From NCBI GenBank assembly GCA_023429375.1, contig JAEYVY010000008.1:1-64000 (forward strand): a stretch of DNA of 64,000 nt, in the 5' to 3' direction. The notes below the pieces were generated by a model that saw only the letters and a program-made list of their open reading frames with translations, did not search any database and had not been told where the DNA came from. The position numbers and the translations under genes were made by a program. The DNA comes from Bacteroidota bacterium. GTDB taxonomy: Bacteria; Bacteroidota; Bacteroidia; Bacteroidales; Tannerellaceae. The first letter of the stretch is position 1, and each line of letters begins with the position of its first letter. Of this stretch, positions 1-9,023 are shown in pieces.

Positions 1-725
1 TGATCCATCCCAATCGGATTGGAGAAAACCACTTATATACCATTGTCATATGCTCTTGAGGGAAGCCATTTCATCAACCATCCCCGACCTTTCATTCCTT
101 CAAACTCTATACGCAACGAGGTAGGATCATTTTCTCTATTTTCCCACAGTTCAGGAGAAACAAAGCCTGCTCCCGGGCGAGTAGAAGGGGTACACATGGT
201 TACATGTGGCATGAAAATAATTTCTGCCCCAAGTAAGGTGGTCGCTCTCACATTCTCGATCACGTTGTTGTCGTAACAAATTAAAATACCGCATTTCCAT
301 CCAAATAAATCGAATACACAATAACTATTCCCTGCTGTTAAATAGGGATTTATAAAAGGGTGTAATTTATGGTACTTTGCTATAAGGCCATCTTTACCCA
401 CACAGATATATGTTTTATAAAGCGTGTCTTGGACGTCTTTTTCAAATAATCCGGCTAAAATGACAATATCATATTTTTGGGCAATCTCAATTAATTTCTG
501 TGTACTTTCTCCATCTGGTATAAATTCGGCTAAGCCCAACATTTGTTCCTTCGATAAATCACGAGCAAAGGTATACCCGGTTATCGAGCATTCATGAAAA
601 GCAATAACGTTAGCTCCGTCGTTCGCTGCATTTTTAGCTAATGATTCAATTACGGAGAGGTTATACGCTTTGTCACCACTTTTATTCTCAAACTGTGCTG
701 TGGCTATTTTTATCTTATCCATCAT
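1..725 (-). pseudogene. carbon-nitrogen hydrolase (nitrilase family), interrupted by a stop and cut by the window edge
   Basis: The protein resembles nitrilase-superfamily amidases, which hydrolyse C-N bonds using a Glu-Lys-Cys triad. All three are visible: Glu in AFHECSITGY, Lys in KYHKLHP and Cys in GILICYDNN. The frame from 725 reads to YDNGI and meets TAA at 33-35. Past that stop the same frame continues VVFSNPIGMD to the window edge, which is the expected continuation of a nitrilase (YDNGI-Y-VVFSNPIG). The stop therefore replaces a Tyr codon. I read it as a nonsense mutation, or a base error, in an otherwise intact gene. The substrate is unknown. Upstream lies only the decayed lipoprotein gene. 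Confidence 0.8.
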
Positions 726-844
726 TTGAAGAGTTTAATGTTATTTTGCCTGTCAGTCTTTTGCAATGCCCAATGCATGAGGCTGATAGAGAATCTTTAA
801 TTCAAACGATAATGCTATAAGTTTTATTGTAGTTGTTTATCAGT

Positions 845-1200
845 CTAATAAGGTTTTATCTCTAGTTTGTGATCTGACACAAAGGTTATATTATAATTAA
901 TTATGCCATTGTCGTTTTCGGTAGAGACAATTTGTCCTTTGATACCATCCATTTCACATGAAACCAACTTGGTGTGTATTCCGTTGCCCCCTTCTCCATT
1001 TATTGTGTCAGCACTGATATTGAAAGTCAATATGCTTTATAGTTACATCCTTAAGCAAATCGTGCCCGTTAGGATCAATAGAGATCAATAAAAAAGTTCC
1101 ACTTAACAATAGGTAATGAGTTTTCTACATCCTTATTATATGCAGTTAATAGAGAGATTGAAACTGTAACAATGAATAAAACTAGTATCTTCTTTTTCAT
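845..1200 (-). pseudogene. decayed small lipoprotein gene
   Basis: An ATG at 1200 starts a signal-peptide-like sequence, MKKKILVLFIVTVSISLLTA, followed by YNKD. This resembles a lipobox in which the invariant Cys has become Tyr. The frame stops after 42 codons. The next frame (from about 1079) reads IDPNGHDLLKDVTIKHIDF and then stops. The third frame reads TFNISADTINGEGG and on to KPY* at 845. Together they read like one secreted protein broken by two frameshifts and a lost lipobox Cys. I do not recognise the family. The interpretation is inference from the three-frame reading. Confidence 0.55.
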
Positions 1201-1245
1201 AATAGCTCTTTTTATATATTCAAATGTATTAAATAAGTACTCGCT

Positions 1246-1329
1246 GATTTAAGTAGTAAATGCAAACGCTTGATTTCACAACTTATCATATTAGGGATTT
1301 TTTTCTAATAGGCGAGTAATCTCATTAAC
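1246..1329. repeat. degenerate copy of the 3862-4167 intergenic repeat
   Basis: This stretch begins with GATTTAAGTAGT, identical to 3862-3873, and contains GAGTAATCTCATTAAC at 1314-1329, which matches GAGCAATCTCATTAAC at 4103-4118. The sequence after both blocks is also similar (a T-rich tract, then aaattgt). It looks like an internally deleted copy with no right end. The rest of the gap between 1201 and 1419 is AT-rich with nothing else recognised. Confidence 0.4.
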
Positions 1330-1419
1330 TCCTTTTCCTCTTTTTAACTATACAGAAATTGTATATTATCCAATTATTAATTGACTTATCAGGTGTACAA
1401 TCAACTATAAACTGATAAC

Positions 1420-2436
1420 TTATATTGCCTTCTTAAGATATATACGCCTTAAAATCCGAATAAAAAATAGAGGGAAATGGTATTTATACCATAATTTAAA
1501 GATATAATCCTTTAATAGCGTATCAAGAATATCACAAGGGATATTGGATGTTTTCGACTTTTCAATTATTTTCTTGAGCTTTTTACGTTGCTCTTTTGAA
1601 TGAGCAAGATGTTTTAGAATTATAATTGAATAAAGCGTTAATTGAGATTTAATTGGAAATAAAAGGATATTACGTCTGTTTTCACATATAGGCGAAGATA
1701 GTTGCATAAAGTCTGCTAACATCCTTTCTGCATTCATATAAAAATGATCATGAGATTTCATCATCGAAGACTTGGACATAGTTTGCCCATCACGCCCTAA
1801 ATAGTAATAATATATAGGTTTAGCAAAAAAGGTACATGTTTTCGAATACATGAATGAATAGAAAATAAACTGACCATCGGTATAGCTGATACCTTCTGTT
1901 TGATAGTAGTTATTATTAATTAATAAACTACTTAATGTAGCCATATGATGCATGGCAAAAAAATCTACTGCGTTCCAATCAACATCATCAATAAAAAAAT
2001 CCTTCCCTAAAAGATTTGATGGAACTTTAGTTCTCTTGATTATTTGAGAGTCAAAATCCATCGTATAAAATGGGGATAGAACGATATCTGCATTGGTCTG
2101 ATTCAAGAAAGAAATATATTCTTCTATATTTTTTTGTTCATACCTATCATCAGCATCGCAAATTCGAAAGTATTTGCCGGTAGCAATTTTCAAGGCAGCA
2201 TTGATGCAAGAACCATAGTTCCCATTTGATTTATCTAGTACAATAAATGTGTTAGGGTATCTGTCTGCATAGGCATGAGCAATCTTTGAAGAATTATCTT
2301 TACTACCATCATTGACAATAATTACCTCTAACTGATCCATGTATTCTTTCGTAATTATAAAAGAGTCCAAACATCTGGATAGATATGCCTCCATATTATA
2401 GGTAGGTATACAGACAGATAAAATCTTTTTCATCAT
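1420..2436 (-). CDS. family 2 glycosyltransferase
   Basis: This 338-residue GT-A fold glycosyltransferase transfers a sugar from a nucleotide donor during surface polysaccharide synthesis. The N-terminus carries the GT2 signatures: CIPTYNMEAYL near residues 9-19, VIIVNDGSKDNS near 38-49, and the DxD-type metal site CDADDRYE near 93-100. The C-terminal part is basic and may lie on the membrane. It starts 4 bp after the stop of glf, so the two are probably cotranscribed. That suggests a galactofuranose-containing glycan, though the acceptor and donor cannot be read from sequence. No other capsule genes are adjacent. Confidence 0.85.
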   Translation of the reverse strand: MMKKILSVCIPTYNMEAYLSRCLDSFIITKEYMDQLEVIIVNDGSKDNSSKIAHAYADRYPNTFIVLDKSNGNYGSCINAALKIATGKYFRICDADDRYEQKNIEEYISFLNQTNADIVLSPFYTMDFDSQIIKRTKVPSNLLGKDFFIDDVDWNAVDFFAMHHMATLSSLLINNNYYQTEGISYTDGQFIFYSFMYSKTCTFFAKPIYYYYLGRDGQTMSKSSMMKSHDHFYMNAERMLADFMQLSSPICENRRNILLFPIKSQLTLYSIIILKHLAHSKEQRKKLKKIIEKSKTSNIPCDILDTLLKDYIFKLWYKYHFPLFFIRILRRIYLKKAI

Positions 2437-2440
2437 CGTA

Positions 2441-3628
2441 TTAAATTTCCATATTTAAAACCTGTTCAATTATTGGAGCCATATCATAATATTTATATTG
2501 TCCTAAACGACCTCCTATAATTACATTATTTTCTTTTTGAGCAAGTTTGCGATATTCTTCTGCAAGAAGCTCATTGTGATCGTCATTAACTGGATAATAT
2601 TGTTCCATTCCCTCCTTATATTCAGTTGAATATTCTTCACTAACGATAGTCTTGGGGCAGTCATATACTTCCTGACCGAACATCTCGAAATGTTTATGTT
2701 CAATAATGCGAGTGAATGGTTGCTTGTGGGAGGTGTAATTTACAACGGCATTACCTTGATAGTTAGGCATATCTATTATACGGGTGTTGAATGAAACTGA
2801 GCGCCAATCAAGTTTGCCCAATTTATAACCGAAGTATTCATCAATAGCTCCTGTATAAACGAGTTTTTCTGCTATTTCTTGCCAAGAGTCTCTTAAGGGT
2901 TTTTGGGTTGGTGAGTCCGTTGAAGCAAAGAAATCTACTTCAGTTTTGCACTCAACACCTTCAAGTAAGCCATCAATCAACTTATTATAACCACCTATAG
3001 GAATACCCTGATACTTATCATTAAAGTAATTGTTGTCGAATATCATGCGTACTGGGAGTCGCTTGATGATAAATGCAGGGAGTTCTTTACAGTTACGTCC
3101 CCATTGCTTCTCAGTATACTCTTTGATGAGTTTGTAAAAGATATCTTTACCCACAAGACAAAGAGCTTGTTCCTCTAGGTTTTGTGGTTCGCGACCATTG
3201 AGTGTTGCCATAGCTTCAGCCCTCTGCTCGTCAATACGAGACTGAGCTTCTGCAGGAGTACGCACGTCTGACCACATCTTGGTAAAAGTATTCATATTAA
3301 ATGGCAGGTTGTACAACTCGCCATTATAGTTAGCCACTGGACTGTTAGTGTAGCGGTTAAACTCAACGATTGAGTTCACAAAATTCCAGACTTCTTTATT
3401 TGAAGTATGAAAAATGTGAGCGCCATACTTGTGTACATGAATTGTATTAGAATCCTCTTTTTTAGTAGGTAATCCTGTTGAACCATCTATACTCTCGCAG
3501 TAGATATTACCTCCACGGTGTGGACGTTTATCAATCACAAGCACTTTCTTGCCTGCTTGTTGGGCTTTGTAAGCAAATGTGGATCCGAAAAGACCAGCAC
3601 CAACTATGAGATAATCGTATTTCTTCAT
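2441..3628 (-). CDS. glf: UDP-galactopyranose mutase
   Basis: This flavoenzyme interconverts UDP-galactopyranose and UDP-galactofuranose, supplying Galf for surface glycans. The N-terminus has the FAD dinucleotide-binding motif YLIVGAGLFGST, followed by VIDKRPHRGGN. EYTEKQWG and GGRLGQYKYYDM near the C-terminus are typical of Glf. I chose the ATG at 3628 (395 residues). The upstream TTG at 3646 would add six residues that do not look like the family. It is followed 4 bp later by a GT2 glycosyltransferase, a likely user of its product. Confidence 0.93.
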   Translation of the reverse strand: MKKYDYLIVGAGLFGSTFAYKAQQAGKKVLVIDKRPHRGGNIYCESIDGSTGLPTKKEDSNTIHVHKYGAHIFHTSNKEVWNFVNSIVEFNRYTNSPVANYNGELYNLPFNMNTFTKMWSDVRTPAEAQSRIDEQRAEAMATLNGREPQNLEEQALCLVGKDIFYKLIKEYTEKQWGRNCKELPAFIIKRLPVRMIFDNNYFNDKYQGIPIGGYNKLIDGLLEGVECKTEVDFFASTDSPTQKPLRDSWQEIAEKLVYTGAIDEYFGYKLGKLDWRSVSFNTRIIDMPNYQGNAVVNYTSHKQPFTRIIEHKHFEMFGQEVYDCPKTIVSEEYSTEYKEGMEQYYPVNDDHNELLAEEYRKLAQKENNVIIGGRLGQYKYYDMAPIIEQVLNMEI

Positions 3629-3861
3629 GTTAACAAAATTACTCAATTATTGTATAGATTCAGTTCTCTTCTTTTTTTATGATCAAGTATCTTCTTTCCT
3701 ATTTTTCGATTTTGAAAGACAGTTACTTTATTATAAGTAGTCATATAGAAGACTTAATTTAGATTATGAAAACTAAACTCATTTTATCTTTGATATTCGA
3801 TTATAAAACTCTACTTGAAAATTCAAGGCTTTAAAAACAATATGTCCTTTTATTGAACGCA

Positions 3862-4167
3862 GATTTAAGTAGTATATATAGCAAAGATAGTATATTTATT
3901 TAATAGAAAAAGATTCGGAAACTCAACCTCAAGTTATTTTCTTAGTTTGTTATTTAAACCGTTTTGTATATAAGTTATATATCTATTTATTGTCTAATGA
4001 TGTGTGATTTTATTTTAAAATACTGTCGATATAGATTTGTTCTGAGGTTACTATTTTGCCTGGTATTATAACATATTACACTAGGTGATCTTGCTGAAAG
4101 TCGAGCAATCTCATTAACCTAGTTTTCATTTTTGATTAACAAAAAATTGTGTATCACTACTTAAATC
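3862..4167. repeat. possible MITE-like element bounded by 12-bp inverted repeats
   Basis: GATTTAAGTAGT at 3862-3873 is matched by its exact reverse complement ACTACTTAAATC at 4156-4167, bounding a 306-bp AT-rich non-coding stretch. A related degenerate sequence lies at 1246-1329, on the other side of the glf/glycosyltransferase pair. No target duplication was identified. The rest of the 3629-4354 gap holds no gene I can support. The arms are short, so chance cannot be excluded. Confidence 0.35.
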
Positions 4168-4235
4168 TACATTTAAGACTATGCGATATTTTTTGCGGTG
4201 TTTGATTTTTGATAGTCAATGCTTTAGTTTTTTTA

Positions 4236-4252
4236 TTTCACATCGGGATGAC
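4236..4252. repeat. solo end of the CATCnCGATG dispersed repeat
   Basis: The sequence tttcacatcgggatga here matches the outer end of the larger repeats at 24048-24211 and, inverted, 39698-39861. No other part of the repeat follows. It lies about 100 bp upstream of the TonB receptor start. Confidence 0.4.
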
Positions 4253-4354
4253 GTGTTTTTTTTGATGCATCTTCTTTATGCCATTTTATTTGTGTGTTGA
4301 TTGGGCTGTTTGTACTTTTACGGCGCAATAGTGCAAAAAATAAATCATTAATTT

Positions 4355-6400
4355 ATGAAGCAAGAAATGTTTCACAAACAAAGGGCTTTTCGCTTTAAGC
4401 GTTTCGCAGGAAAGGCCTACAGTGCGTTCAACAGTTTGCATAGGGAGGTGACAATCGGGGTAGTGACCAGTTGTGTGCTCACTTTTGCAGCTGCAGGAAC
4501 GGTATCGGCACAGACTAATGTCATGGCCGGGGTAAAGAGTTCGGAGACCGAACATGAGTTGGACGAGGTGACAGTCACAGCCTCACGCGTGGAGATGGCT
4601 TTAAATCAGGCCGCTCGTTTGGTGACAGTAATTACAAAGGACGAAATTCAGCAATCGCCTGTCCGAAGTATTCAAGACTTACTTAATTATGCTGCCAATA
4701 TCGATGTAGTGCAGCGAGGAGGCCACGGAGTTCAAGCTGATATTTCAATTCGTGGCGGATCATTTGACCAAACCGCAATTCTTCTTAACGGAGTAAACCT
4801 CTCCAATCCTCAAACCGGGCATTATAGTTTTGATATTCCTATTAATCTTTCCGATATTGAACGTATAGAAATCATTCATGGACCATCGTCTATTACGTTT
4901 GGTGCCAGTGCTTTTTCCGGTGGAATCAATATTATTACAAAAAAGGAACCTTCGCATAAGGCTTATGCAAACCTCGAGGCGGGTAGTCACGGGCTTTGGG
5001 GGGCTCAGGCAAGCGGTGTCCTAACAGCTGAAAAGGCTACAACGCAACTATCCGTAGGGTATAACACGTCTGACGGCTACATCGCAAACAGTGATTACGA
5101 TATTTGGAACTTGCTGTGGCAGACGCGTTTAAAACCTGAAAAGAAATCAACCATTGATGTGCAGTTGGGATATAATGATAAACGGTATGGAGCAAATACC
5201 TTTTATTCGGCTTCTTATCCCAACCAATATGATAAAACAAGTGCTTATTTTGCTTCGATAAGAGGTGAGTCTGGCGATAAATTAAAATTTATACCAGTGG
5301 TCTATTGGAATCGTCATTATGATGAATTCCAGCTATTTAGGGATGGAACACCGGATTTACCTTCTTGGTATGTAGGGCACAATTATCACCGTAGCGATGT
5401 GTACGGTGCCAATCTAAATCTTCAATATGCATCAGCATTGGGGATTACCAGTTTTGGCAGTGAGTTTAGAAACGAGGGAATCGTAAGTAACGTGCTGGGT
5501 AAGGAAATGGCTGAAAAAGACGGTCATTATACAAAAGAAGACAACCGAACAAATGTGAGTTTTGCCCTCGAACACAATATTTTATTAAACCGTTTTACGC
5601 TGACGGCTGGTTTACTTGCCAACTACAATACGTTTTTACGTGGCAATTATAAGTTTTATCCATCAGTGAATGTAAGCTACCGGGTGTTGGACAATCTGAA
5701 AACGTTTGCCTCATGGAATAAGGCTACCCGTATGCCTACCTTTACCGACCTCTATTATACAACGGCTACACATATTGGCAATACCGACCTGAAACCCGAG
5801 AATTCGGAGGCCTTTGAATTGGGTTTTAAATATGACACTTGGTTTATGCATGTTTACGCTACTGGTTTCTTGATGAAAGGTGAAAATATCATCGATTGGG
5901 TAAAGCAGGATGCCAATGCGAAGTGGGAATCACGCAACATCACAGAACTGGATAAAAAAGGAATTGAAGCCGGTATGCAGATGGCTTTGGGCGATGTGTT
6001 GCCCCTTATCCCCAAGCAAACAACTCTGAGTCTGGGGTATACCCGATTGCATCAAGATAAATCATCTGGTGAGTATATATCAAACTATGCTTTGAACTAT
6101 CTGCGGGATAAGGCTACGGTTAGACTCGAACACCCGTTATATAAGAATGTAATGGCCAACTGGAACTTTCGATGGCAGAATCGAATGGGAGGTTATACAC
6201 GTTATGACGAGGGCGTGAAAGGTGAATATACCGACTATGAGCCTTTTTCGACACTCGATCTTAAAATTACTTGGGATTTAGGCGATTTGAAGGTTCACCT
6301 GAGTGCAAATAACTTGTTTGGTACGAAATATTATGATTTAGGAAATGTTCCTCAGGCAGGTTTTTGGTTGATAGGAGGGGTGAGTTATACGTTGAGGTGA
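4355..6400 (+). CDS. TonB-dependent outer membrane receptor
   Basis: This 681-residue protein imports a ligand, probably a metal chelate or cofactor, across the outer membrane using TonB energy. It has an unusually long N-region before the hydrophobic signal core, which ends in VSAQ near residue 53. A TonB-box-like DEVTVTASR, a plug domain (residues about 75-200, with LLNGVNLSNPQTGHYSFD, ERIEIIHGPSSITFG and GGINIITKK) and a beta-barrel follow, ending in an aromatic strand (VSYTLR). Size and plug resemble BtuB/CirA-type receptors rather than the roughly 1000-residue SusC type. No substrate can be assigned, and it stands alone on the plus strand with a terminator after it. Confidence 0.88.
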   Translation: MKQEMFHKQRAFRFKRFAGKAYSAFNSLHREVTIGVVTSCVLTFAAAGTVSAQTNVMAGVKSSETEHELDEVTVTASRVEMALNQAARLVTVITKDEIQQSPVRSIQDLLNYAANIDVVQRGGHGVQADISIRGGSFDQTAILLNGVNLSNPQTGHYSFDIPINLSDIERIEIIHGPSSITFGASAFSGGINIITKKEPSHKAYANLEAGSHGLWGAQASGVLTAEKATTQLSVGYNTSDGYIANSDYDIWNLLWQTRLKPEKKSTIDVQLGYNDKRYGANTFYSASYPNQYDKTSAYFASIRGESGDKLKFIPVVYWNRHYDEFQLFRDGTPDLPSWYVGHNYHRSDVYGANLNLQYASALGITSFGSEFRNEGIVSNVLGKEMAEKDGHYTKEDNRTNVSFALEHNILLNRFTLTAGLLANYNTFLRGNYKFYPSVNVSYRVLDNLKTFASWNKATRMPTFTDLYYTTATHIGNTDLKPENSEAFELGFKYDTWFMHVYATGFLMKGENIIDWVKQDANAKWESRNITELDKKGIEAGMQMALGDVLPLIPKQTTLSLGYTRLHQDKSSGEYISNYALNYLRDKATVRLEHPLYKNVMANWNFRWQNRMGGYTRYDEGVKGEYTDYEPFSTLDLKITWDLGDLKVHLSANNLFGTKYYDLGNVPQAGFWLIGGVSYTLR

Positions 6401-6405
6401 TGAAA

Positions 6406-6436
6406 AAGGGTGTGTTGGAATTTCCGACACACCCTT
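6406..6436. terminator. bidirectional hairpin between the TonB receptor and rpiB
   Basis: AAGGGTGTGTTGG pairs with CCGACACACCCTT around a very short loop. It sits between two convergent genes and can end both transcripts. Confidence 0.75.
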
Positions 6437-6443
6437 ACTCTTC

Positions 6444-6878
6444 TTATTTAATAGGTATTTTATCGATTCTTCGTTGATGTCGACCTCCTTCAAAGTTGGT
6501 ATTCAAGAATGCCTCAACAGCTTTAGTAGCTTCCTCTTTACTGATAAATCGGCCGGGCATGACCAGAATATTTGCATCGTTATGCGTACGCGCCAAGGTT
6601 GCGATTTCGGCGTTCCAGCTCAATGCGGCACGAATGCCTGCATGTTTATTGAGTGTCATCGCTATGCCGTTGCCACTGCCACATACAGCGATACCTTCAG
6701 ATACATCACCTTTTTCAACGGCTATAGCCAAAGGATGCGCAAAATCCGGATAGTCGGAACTTTCTTCCGATTGAGCTCCGTAATCCTTGTAAGGTATCCC
6801 TTTTTGGTCAAGAATTTGTTTGACAAACTCTTTCAGCTCGTAGCCTGCATGATCACTACTTAATCCTATAATTTTCAT
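6444..6878 (-). CDS. rpiB: ribose 5-phosphate isomerase B
   Basis: This cytoplasmic enzyme interconverts ribose 5-phosphate and ribulose 5-phosphate in the non-oxidative pentose phosphate pathway. The 144-residue length and the motifs GLSSDHAGYELKE (catalytic Asp/His), CGSGNGIAM (active-site Cys) and GIRAA, with RTHNDANIL and MPGRF further on, are diagnostic of the RpiB/LacAB fold. It is the last gene of the araB-tkt-rpiB run, 58 bp after tkt and just before a terminator. Its neighbours suggest a role in pentose breakdown. Confidence 0.95.
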   Translation of the reverse strand: MKIIGLSSDHAGYELKEFVKQILDQKGIPYKDYGAQSEESSDYPDFAHPLAIAVEKGDVSEGIAVCGSGNGIAMTLNKHAGIRAALSWNAEIATLARTHNDANILVMPGRFISKEEATKAVEAFLNTNFEGGRHQRRIDKIPIK

Positions 6879-6936
6879 TATTTATCTGTAATGGAGGTTA
6901 TGAGGATAACCTAAAGGCTATCCTCATGTATTTTAT

Positions 6937-8964
6937 TTAAGCTAATAGTTCTTTTACTTGTTGATATACATTCTTACCCGTGAAACCGAGCTTTTCGTCC
7001 AATACCTTATATGGAGCAGAGAATCCAAAAGATTCCAATCCCCAAACTTTTCCGTTCTGACCAACTAGGCCTTCAAGATTGACAGGAAGACCTGCGGTTA
7101 ATCCGAAAATCTTGCTTCCTGAAGGAATAACGGATTCTTGGTATTCCTTGCACTGACTGCGGAACAAACCTTCGGATGGAACGGATACAATGCGTACCTT
7201 AATTCCTTCTGCACGAAGTAGTCCAGCTCCTTCAACCAAAGTAGCTACTTCAGAACCTGAAGCTACCATAACAACATCCGGATTCTCGTCTGTTTCTACG
7301 ATATAGGCTCCTTTTTCTGCTTGAAGAGCTTCTTCGTAACGATTGGTTTTTGCTGGAAGGTCAGCAATGTTTTGTCTGGATAAAATCAAACCGGTAGGGG
7401 TGGAGATGTTCTCCATTGCCAGTTTCCATGCAACCGTTGTTTCGTTAACATCGGCCGGGCGGAGCACCAACATAGAGTTATGTCCTTTATGATTTTTCAG
7501 TTTCTCCATTAAGCGAAGCTGAGCTTCTTGTTCAACCGGTTCGTGTGTGGGTCCGTCTTCTCCAACACGGAAAGCATCGTGAGTCCAGATGAACTTAACC
7601 GGTAGTTCCATCAAAGCAGCCATACGAATAGCTGGCTTCATGTAGTCTGAGAATACGAAGAAGGTACCACATGCAGCAATCACACCGCCGTGAAGCGCCA
7701 TACCGATACAGATGCATGCCATAGAAAGTTCGGCAACACCTGCTTGGAAAAAGGCTCCGCTAAAGTCACCCTTCGTAAAGGCTTTCGTTTTCTTGAGGAA
7801 TCCGTCTGTTTTGTCTGAGTTAGAAAGGTCGGCCGAAGCACAGATCATATTTTCTACTTGTGTAGCTAATACGCCAAGTACAGTTGCCGAAGCAGCACGA
7901 GTAGCTTGGCCTGGCTTCTGTTCAATAGCAGACCAGTTGATAGCCGGTACTTCTTTAGAGAACCACTTTTCTTTCTTCGCAGCCAATTCCGGATTTGCTT
8001 TTGCCCAAGCTTCTTCTGCTTTGTAGCGTTCGGCCACGATTGCTTCAAGTTCCTTGGCGCGTTTAGCATAAATCTCAGCAACTTCAGGGAAAACTTGGAA
8101 TGGTTTTTCTGGATCACCACCCAATGCTTTAACTGTATCCGCATAAGATGCTCCGGCCGCTGAAAGTGGTTGGCCGTGAGTAGAAACTTTGTTTTCAAAA
8201 CTACCTTGTGATGCATCGACAGCGCCCTTACCCATAATTGTCTTACCGATAATAAGAGTAGGTTTTTCTTTTTCAGCTTTCGCTTCTGTCAACGCGGCAC
8301 GTATTTCTGTTACATCATTTCCGTTTATCGTAATAACTTTCCAGCCCCATGCTTCGTATTTCATGGCCACATTTTCAGTGGTCACTTCTTCTACAGTAGT
8401 AGAAAGCTGTACGTTATTTGAATCATAAAACATGATTAGATTGTCTAATCCTAGGGTTCCGGCAACTCGCCCTGCTCCTTGAGAGATTTCTTCTTGTATA
8501 CCTCCATCTGAAATGAAAGCATAGATAGTTTGGCTCATTTGATCGCCCAAACGTGCTTTAAGAAATTTTGCAGCGATAGCAGCTCCTACAGCGTAGGTGT
8601 GCCCTTGTCCTAATGGACCAGAGGTGTTCTCTACACCACGTTCGATATCTACTTCCGGGTGTCCTGGAGTAACACTTCCCCATTGGCGGAAGGCTGCTAA
8701 CTCATCCATTGTATATTTCCCTGACAGGGCTAATACTGAATATAGCATGGGAGACATATGTCCCGGATCCAAGAAGAAACGGTCTCTTCCTGCCCATCTC
8801 GGATTTTTAGGATCATAAATGAGGAACTCGGAGAACAATACGTTTGCAAAGTCTGCACCGCCCATTGCTCCTCCCGGGTGTCCGGAATTTGCTTTTTCTA
8901 CCATAGATGCAGCCAAAATACGTATATTGTCTGCAGCCATATTCATCGTTTTGATATCATTCAT
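6937..8964 (-). CDS. tkt: transketolase
   Basis: This thiamine diphosphate enzyme moves two-carbon units between sugar phosphates. The 675-residue length is standard. ANSGHPGGAMGGADF, the thiamine/metal site (ISDGGIQEEISQGAGR and FYDSNNVQLS) and the pyrimidine-domain TFFVFSDYMKPAIR and WTHDAFRVGEDGPTHEPVE are all present. I chose the ATG at 8964; an ATG at 9015 would add 17 poorly fitting residues and run through a promoter-like TATCTTTG. It lies 59 bp after araB and before rpiB, so it is probably read with araB as well as from its own promoter. Confidence 0.95.
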   Translation of the reverse strand: MNDIKTMNMAADNIRILAASMVEKANSGHPGGAMGGADFANVLFSEFLIYDPKNPRWAGRDRFFLDPGHMSPMLYSVLALSGKYTMDELAAFRQWGSVTPGHPEVDIERGVENTSGPLGQGHTYAVGAAIAAKFLKARLGDQMSQTIYAFISDGGIQEEISQGAGRVAGTLGLDNLIMFYDSNNVQLSTTVEEVTTENVAMKYEAWGWKVITINGNDVTEIRAALTEAKAEKEKPTLIIGKTIMGKGAVDASQGSFENKVSTHGQPLSAAGASYADTVKALGGDPEKPFQVFPEVAEIYAKRAKELEAIVAERYKAEEAWAKANPELAAKKEKWFSKEVPAINWSAIEQKPGQATRAASATVLGVLATQVENMICASADLSNSDKTDGFLKKTKAFTKGDFSGAFFQAGVAELSMACICIGMALHGGVIAACGTFFVFSDYMKPAIRMAALMELPVKFIWTHDAFRVGEDGPTHEPVEQEAQLRLMEKLKNHKGHNSMLVLRPADVNETTVAWKLAMENISTPTGLILSRQNIADLPAKTNRYEEALQAEKGAYIVETDENPDVVMVASGSEVATLVEGAGLLRAEGIKVRIVSVPSEGLFRSQCKEYQESVIPSGSKIFGLTAGLPVNLEGLVGQNGKVWGLESFGFSAPYKVLDEKLGFTGKNVYQQVKELLA

Positions 8965-8989
8965 AATGATGGATTTTTGGAGTTTTCTG

Positions 8990-8997
8990 CAAAGATA
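8990..8997 (-). promoter_or_regulatory. possible -7 element for tkt
   Basis: On the minus strand this reads TATCTTTG followed by C, a full match to the Bacteroidetes -7 consensus TAnnTTTG, 25 bp before the tkt start. I see no clear -33 TTTG at the right distance, so an internal promoter is plausible but unproven. Confidence 0.4.
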
Positions 8998-9023
8998 GTT
9001 AATCTCTCCGTTCACTGAGTGAC

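Noticed and set aside
19..276. Plus-strand ORF in the nitrilase region
   Set aside because: It is an antisense shadow of the nitrilase reading frame.
4020..4354. Cobalamin riboswitch upstream of the TonB receptor
   Set aside because: I could not find the conserved B12-box or a matching fold, so the receptor's ligand stays unknown.
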